NCBI RefSeq assembly: GCF_954871325.1
Contig: NC_088775.1
Location: 76,175,561-76,239,560 of the forward strand
Direction: 5' to 3'
DNA length: 64,000 nucleotides
Source of the DNA: Gordionus sp. m RMFG-2023
Taxonomy: Eukaryota > Nematomorpha > Gordioida > Chordodea > Parachordodidae
The notes under the pieces are model-generated. The model was given only the letters and a program-made list of their open reading frames with translations, was not told where the DNA came from and ran no database searches. A program made the position numbers and the translations under genes. Below, in pieces: positions 59,209 through 64,000 of the stretch (within the stretch, counting starts at the first letter, position 1; every line of letters begins with the position of its first letter).

Positions 59209-62200
59209 TAATTTTCTTAGTTATTAGATGTTAAATCTAATGGCGTTATGGTGGTTGTTTCACTACATTTAGTGCCTTTAATAATATATTCTGAAGATAT
59301 TTTTTTATCATCCGATTCAATATATACGTTCGCATAGATTGATAATGATTCCCAAAATGCCGCATTATATTAATTATCATAGGAAAAATATTTTTCAATT
59401 CTTTTGCTTATACCATCTGGATATAGGTTGACAATATTATAAACCTTTTAAGTTTACATAAGACCCTCTTAGTCATAACTAGTTTGGGCACTAATTCTCC
59501 AAAAAATGTAGTACCTTGACCTTGTAAACAATGATGCTTATACTCCCTAAGCTTATAAAGGAAAATAATGCCCAGTAAAAAATGGCCCTTAAATAAGAGG
59601 TGTAGTAATTATAAAATTTATTTACCCCGTCCCTTGCCTTTAATTACAAATTAAAAATAATTTTAAAAAAGTGGTTTTTATTGTACAATTTAAAATAAAA
59701 TAAAATTGGAAATTCTAACTAAAAAAATATATAATTTTTCGATCTATTGTCTTATAAAAAATAATAAGGTTAGCTGCAATTTGCAAACAAACTGATACAT
59801 TACCCTGCATTCACAGTTACAGCGAATTCGCGGCCAATATATAAAATAAATATGCTGTGAAATATACAAAATATTCTGTATTTTTGTATACTTCTCCAGG
59901 AATTCACGCCAACTATGAATCAAGGGTTAAGAGTATAATGTCTTTTTCTTTTGATGTTCTAAAATTATAAAAAGATTTTGCATCGTGCCATGAAGTCAAG
60001 AACCCGCTTGAATTTTACTCATTTTGATTAATATTAATTGCATCACCATTAGAAATTATATGTACTTTTTCTTTAGAAAAAAAATTCCCGACTCATGATT
60101 TTCATCATCATAATCTGATACTATATTTTCTTCTATAACAGCTTCATAAGGCATTTTTTCAAATCTGCGATATTAACAAGCAAGATAAATCATTAAAAAT
60201 ATTTAATATACCATTGAATTCCTATTTTTTATTTCTATTTTCTAATCGAATATTATATATTTAATTAAAATAATTACCTTGCTCATATTCCAAATCTGCA
60301 TTATAATTTTGAATGATACTACTTCATACTCGTTAAAATTGTCACTTCCATGTTTCTAACATGGTCTATTCATTTATTTTCCCTTATATTTTGGGATGCG
60401 CAATGAAATAAACGTTTTTATCTTTTTTGGTTAACATTTCTGGGTATTGTTAGAAATTGAAAGAAAATGAGGATTAAGAAGGAAATGGATTTTATATATT
60501 AAATAACTGAATGCATCCTTATTACTTACCAAGTTATTGCTACTATAGGTTATTATTTCTCATTCTCAATACATCAACTTATTACTTATCAAGTTACTGT
60601 TATTATAGGTTATTTTTTTTGTTATATAACTTGTAAGTTCTCTATATATTGTAAAATATTAAAATATTTTTATCAGTTTTGTTTTATTCCTTATAGTTGA
60701 CAATTATATAAAAATATGAGATGAGACTTATTTAGCCAATACAAATTTAGAAGGAGTGAATGTGCCTTTATCTATAATTCTGAGATATATGTTTGTAGAA
60801 TAATTCTAATTGTAATTATCTTCCTTTGACAAGTGCATTGGGAAGATCATATTTATCTAATGTACCAGAAATATTTCCAGAAATTTAACATATTACAACT
60901 TTATTCAAATCCCTATCTCTGTAAACTTGTCTACCCACAAACTTTCAACAGTTTTTATTACTCAATAGGTTAAGCAATCGTTTAAATCAAAATTTAGACA
61001 TAATGGCAAATCTAGGATGCAAAGAATAATGGAAACGTCATGCTATAGAAGCTTTGTATATTAGATGCAAAATTAATTTTTAATCCTCTCAACTATTGCA
61101 GCCTCAGAAAGAATATGGTCGTCTACTTTTAGATACACAATAATAGTTTAGAACTCAATATCACCTAAAAAGTGAGAAAATTCCTTTAAATCTGTTATAA
61201 TCAACATCTGCATATAAAATTCTCGCAGAATCCAAAAAATAAGAACAATCAATAAAGAACTAGTGGATGAATTTCTGATTCTGGGGATGATTATTAAATT
61301 ATTTTATCTTATATTACTCTAAATAATATAAATTTAATTCAATCTAGACTTGTATTGCTTATAATAATATATTATATAATATATAAGATATTCTGAGTGC
61401 TAACCTTTTTTTTAACCTTATTTTCCTGCCTATTTTCTCATTTTCCCAGGAATTTCCCAAGACTTAACTCTGTATTGCGCTCTCATTGGAGGAATAGAGT
61501 AACTGATCAAAGCTGATATTTCCCTATTCTTCATACTAAATTATATAAAAAAAATATTTTATAAATCTTTATTATTAAATTTGGCGAAATGATAAATATA
61601 AGCATTTGTTATATGAACATAATGTAAATAAATGGGCCATATAAAATTATGATTTTTGTAAATTAATTTTTGAACGTGCATAAACATGTCATTATTCATT
61701 GATAATCTGATTGACGTTTATTTAGTGTTTTCTCTATCTTATCTTTTTCAAAATATAGCATTTTACCGACAAATTTATTAAGATTTGATGGTATTTATAT
61801 TTAAATGTGATGTGCGCAATAGGGGGTTGATTTCCCGGTACATCACTACTATTAACCAGCATTAACTTTACTAAATTCTAATAGGTCATTCTCATAATCA
61901 GTCAAATCCTTTAATTCTACACCATATTCAATTAAATACCTGATGATATTGAAGGTTTTATCTGTATCCGTAGCAATTAATTTATCTGAAATCCTGAACT
62001 CTCTCTAAACTTCTTCGAATACTGCTATTTTATCATAAGAATATATTGCAGGTATTCTCCTCTATGCCAGGATCTTTATTGTCTTTCAGGGGTTTCTATA
62101 TATTCTTTGAAAATATAATGGAAACCGACATAATTTTTCCTTAAAATATTTGATCCAAACAATTCCTATTCCAAATAATATGATCCAAAAGGAAAATATC

Positions 62201-62460
62201 AAATAATTGCGATAAATGCAAACAAACAATTAGACCAAATTATACATACAATTAAATATAATGAAATCATTAAATTATAAATAAAAATTCAAAATTTTTA
62301 GAGGAGTTTTAAATCGAATAGTGACTGTAAGGGGTTGGTGTTGTTTCTCTATGCTTTTCTACTTTAATAATTTTAAAAAAATTTCCATCTGAAACTTCAA
62401 AATTTGGAGAGAAACTGATTTCCATAACTTGAGTTTCATCCCCTTCTTCTTATCTGTTTA
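59209..62460 (-). pseudogene. Scattered decayed coding segments of unknown family
   Basis: Minus-strand pieces with protein-like composition occur near 62.33-62.45, 61.85-62.04, 61.42-61.53, 60.75-61.0, 59.95-60.15 and 59.21-59.55 kb. They contain phrases with balanced acidic, basic and hydrophobic residues, unlike the random AT-rich frames nearby. I do not recognise a family. They may be parts of one broken element or several. The region is interrupted in many places and looks old. Whether it is host-derived, a transposon or a virus-like fossil cannot be decided by eye. Confidence 0.35.
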
Positions 62461-62519
62461 ATCACCAAAAATAAAAAAATATCTATAATATATATAAAAG
62501 CATTGTCACAAAAATAGCG

Positions 62520-62583
62520 TTACGCTCTCATGTCCCACTTTTCATGCCTTACTTTTCATGTCCTACTTTTCATATCACACTTT
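62520..62583. repeat. ~15-bp tandem repeat
   Basis: About four units of the type tttcatgtcctactt / tttcatgccttactt, immediately upstream of the tRNA-like segment. Confidence 0.75.
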
Positions 62584-62599
62584 ATAATAAATATTCAAA

Positions 62600-62710
62600 A
62601 AATCGTTAATTTGGTTAAGTGCCTATGGCCCAATCGGGCAAGAACTTCGCTTACAAATCTAGATGGATTATTGTACTTGGGTTCCAATCCCGGCAAATGT
62701 TTTGTTTTCT
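62600..62710 (+). repeat. tRNA-derived SINE or tRNA-like fragment
   Basis: TGGCCCAATCGGG resembles a pol III A box, and GGTTCCAATCCCGG further on matches the B box consensus GGTTCRANYCC plus the T arm; spacing suits a tRNA-like unit of about 75-80 nt. No functional cloverleaf is evident, and a T/A-rich tail follows. The open frame over it is incidental. Confidence 0.55.
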
Positions 62711-63109
62711 TAATCTGGTAAAATATTTTTTTTTTCTTAATCTGACAAAATTAATCAAATAGAACGATTCAAAGTGTAGTGTAGCTTAGAATTCAAACTA
62801 TTAAATAGGTATTCTGATATTTTTAAATTTTTTACATTCTTTTTAAAAATCATCACATAATCATATTAAACATTCATTCATTAACCAAACCAAACTGAAC
62901 TGAAAAAAAAATATTCATAGACAATTACTGAACTAAAAAATAATAAATATTCATACACAATTATACATAACTAGCTGATTTACAATTTTTATATATAATA
63001 TATAGTTTTTAACCACTCCTTTAATTTTCATTTTTTTAGAAGGTACACGAAAAGGTTATAGGCTATGGTAAATTTTTTGATTTAATTACTATTTTATTAT
63101 ATTTTTAGA

Positions 63110-63213
63110 TTCCTGCACAAGATACCTTTCAACAAAAAGATGCTGAAAATCAACAATCAAATTGTAGTACTGAAAATCAAGAGCAATGTATTATTGTTTC
63201 AACATTAACAGTA
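63110..63213 (+). CDS. Possible exon of an unknown gene
   Basis: A segment between ttttag| and aaca|gtaaat reads, in one open frame, IPAQDTFQQKDAENQQSN and then QEQCIIVSTLT. The composition is protein-like and the splice sites are acceptable. No family is recognised and I cannot join it in frame to a neighbouring exon. Low confidence. Confidence 0.25.
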
Positions 63214-63357
63214 AATTTTTATAATTTTTACATATAACAGTTCCTTAGATTTTTCATGAAGGCTAAAATAATATAAAAAAATAAGTTATTAAATAGTTTG
63301 AATTTTAAATTATAAACACTAGCTATGCATAACTTATTTTTGTAAATTATCTTTTGA

Positions 63358-63546
63358 AAACTACGAGCAAGGAAATCACATCATCATCAAAATACCACAT
63401 CGAGCAAAACCATCAAAGACACAATATCATCATCAGTAATTGTACTTTCAATTTACACGCTTTATTTCAGGTTATTTACGGCAAACTACGAGCAAGGAAA
63501 TCACATCATCATCAAAATACCACATCGAGCAAAACCATCAAAGACA
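63358..63546 (+). repeat. 64-bp perfect direct repeat, period 125 bp
   Basis: Copies at 63358-63421 and 63483-63546 (start aaactacgagcaaggaaatc) are identical. The second is preceded by cacgctttatttcag, a good splice acceptor, and contains an open frame. It is a recent local duplication. Confidence 0.9.
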
Positions 63547-64000
63547 TGACAACAACATTTTCAAATAAAAGGCAACATACGGTGATATACCCAAGGCTAA
63601 TTCTTAAAAATATTAGATTCCTCTCAATTTTTAAAATGTCTAAAATCTCCTTTTTTAGTAAAATTTTTGTTATTATAAATTTACTATATTATATTTTTTT
63701 AATATGGTTACAAATGCTTATTTGTTGGAATCCGATAATCGTCAAGCCTTGAGGTATATACAATTATTATATTTTCTTATAATTCATATCTTTGTCTCTT
63801 TTTTTCTATTTCTTCCTTCTTTTATTCATTCTTTTTTTCATCTCTTTGCTCCCCTAAAATCCATCTCCTACCTTCACGCGGTGGGGAGTGAACAGCAATG
63901 CTGACTAACAGGAGCTCTGGTGGATAATGTTAGTATTTGGGGTGTTAATAAGAAACATTTTTTCCATGTAAAAACTTAATTATTGAATAATCATAAAATA
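63547..64000. other. Right edge; nothing firmly recognised
   Basis: AT-rich with a pyrimidine-rich stretch (63775-63870) followed by a less AT-rich patch around 63870-63930. It could be an intron end and exon of a gene continuing past the window, but no protein is recognised. Confidence 0.3.

Noticed and set aside
63354-63752. 132-codon open frame near the right edge
   Set aside because: Mostly produced by the 64-bp duplication and AT-rich sequence; no family resemblance, and its first part precedes a splice acceptor. Kept only as a possible exon context.
1-64000. CRISPR arrays, bacterial operons, ribosome binding sites
   Set aside because: No regularly spaced identical repeats with unique spacers; introns, hAT and LINE elements show the DNA is eukaryotic.

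Overview
The window is AT-rich (about three quarters A+T by eye) eukaryotic DNA. It has long gene-poor stretches, spliceosomal introns, homopolymer G/C tracts and dense transposon debris. The one host gene I can reconstruct is a ceramide synthase whose exons look most like insect Schlank. Together with abundant hAT elements and an RTE LINE, this suggests an invertebrate animal, probably an arthropod; I cannot name the species.

Layout. 1-8 kb holds a degenerate repeat block (about 0.24-1.2 kb) and otherwise nothing recognisable. 8-16 kb carries small hAT-type elements: a D-family copy with an E-family element nested in it, two nested GC-rich F elements, a short B-like element and a second D copy. 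17-32.8 kb is one stack of nested transposons. An old minus-strand APE-type LINE (L) is split by hAT A1, by a compound inverted hAT (K) and by a short hAT (B2). A1 in turn contains hATs B1 and C1, K contains a 5'-truncated RTE LINE, and B2 contains F3. Most of these insertions have readable target-site duplications (TSDs). 33.7-37.0 kb is a nearly whole BED-finger hAT (A2) with a six-exon transposase on the minus strand.

37.6-50.6 kb is the ceramide synthase gene (minus strand, nine exons, 373 codons, every intron GT-AG). Introns 2 and 8 each contain a hAT-type element. The Lag1p catalytic motif and the conserved acidic C-terminus are present. The homeobox-like segment found in most animal ceramide synthases is replaced by a Ser/Asn/Lys-rich stretch encoded inside a single exon.

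50.6-64 kb is again gene-poor: short MITEs, a partial B-type element with F2 inside it, a second copy of the degenerate repeat block (55.4-56.3 kb), a hAT-like element carrying about 290-bp tandem repeats (57.4-59.2 kb), scattered decayed coding segments of unknown origin on the minus strand (59.2-62.5 kb), a tRNA-like SINE fragment, and a 125-bp-period duplication beside a good splice acceptor near the right edge.

All coordinates, TSDs and exon joins were read by eye. Family assignments come from remembered motif similarity, not searches.
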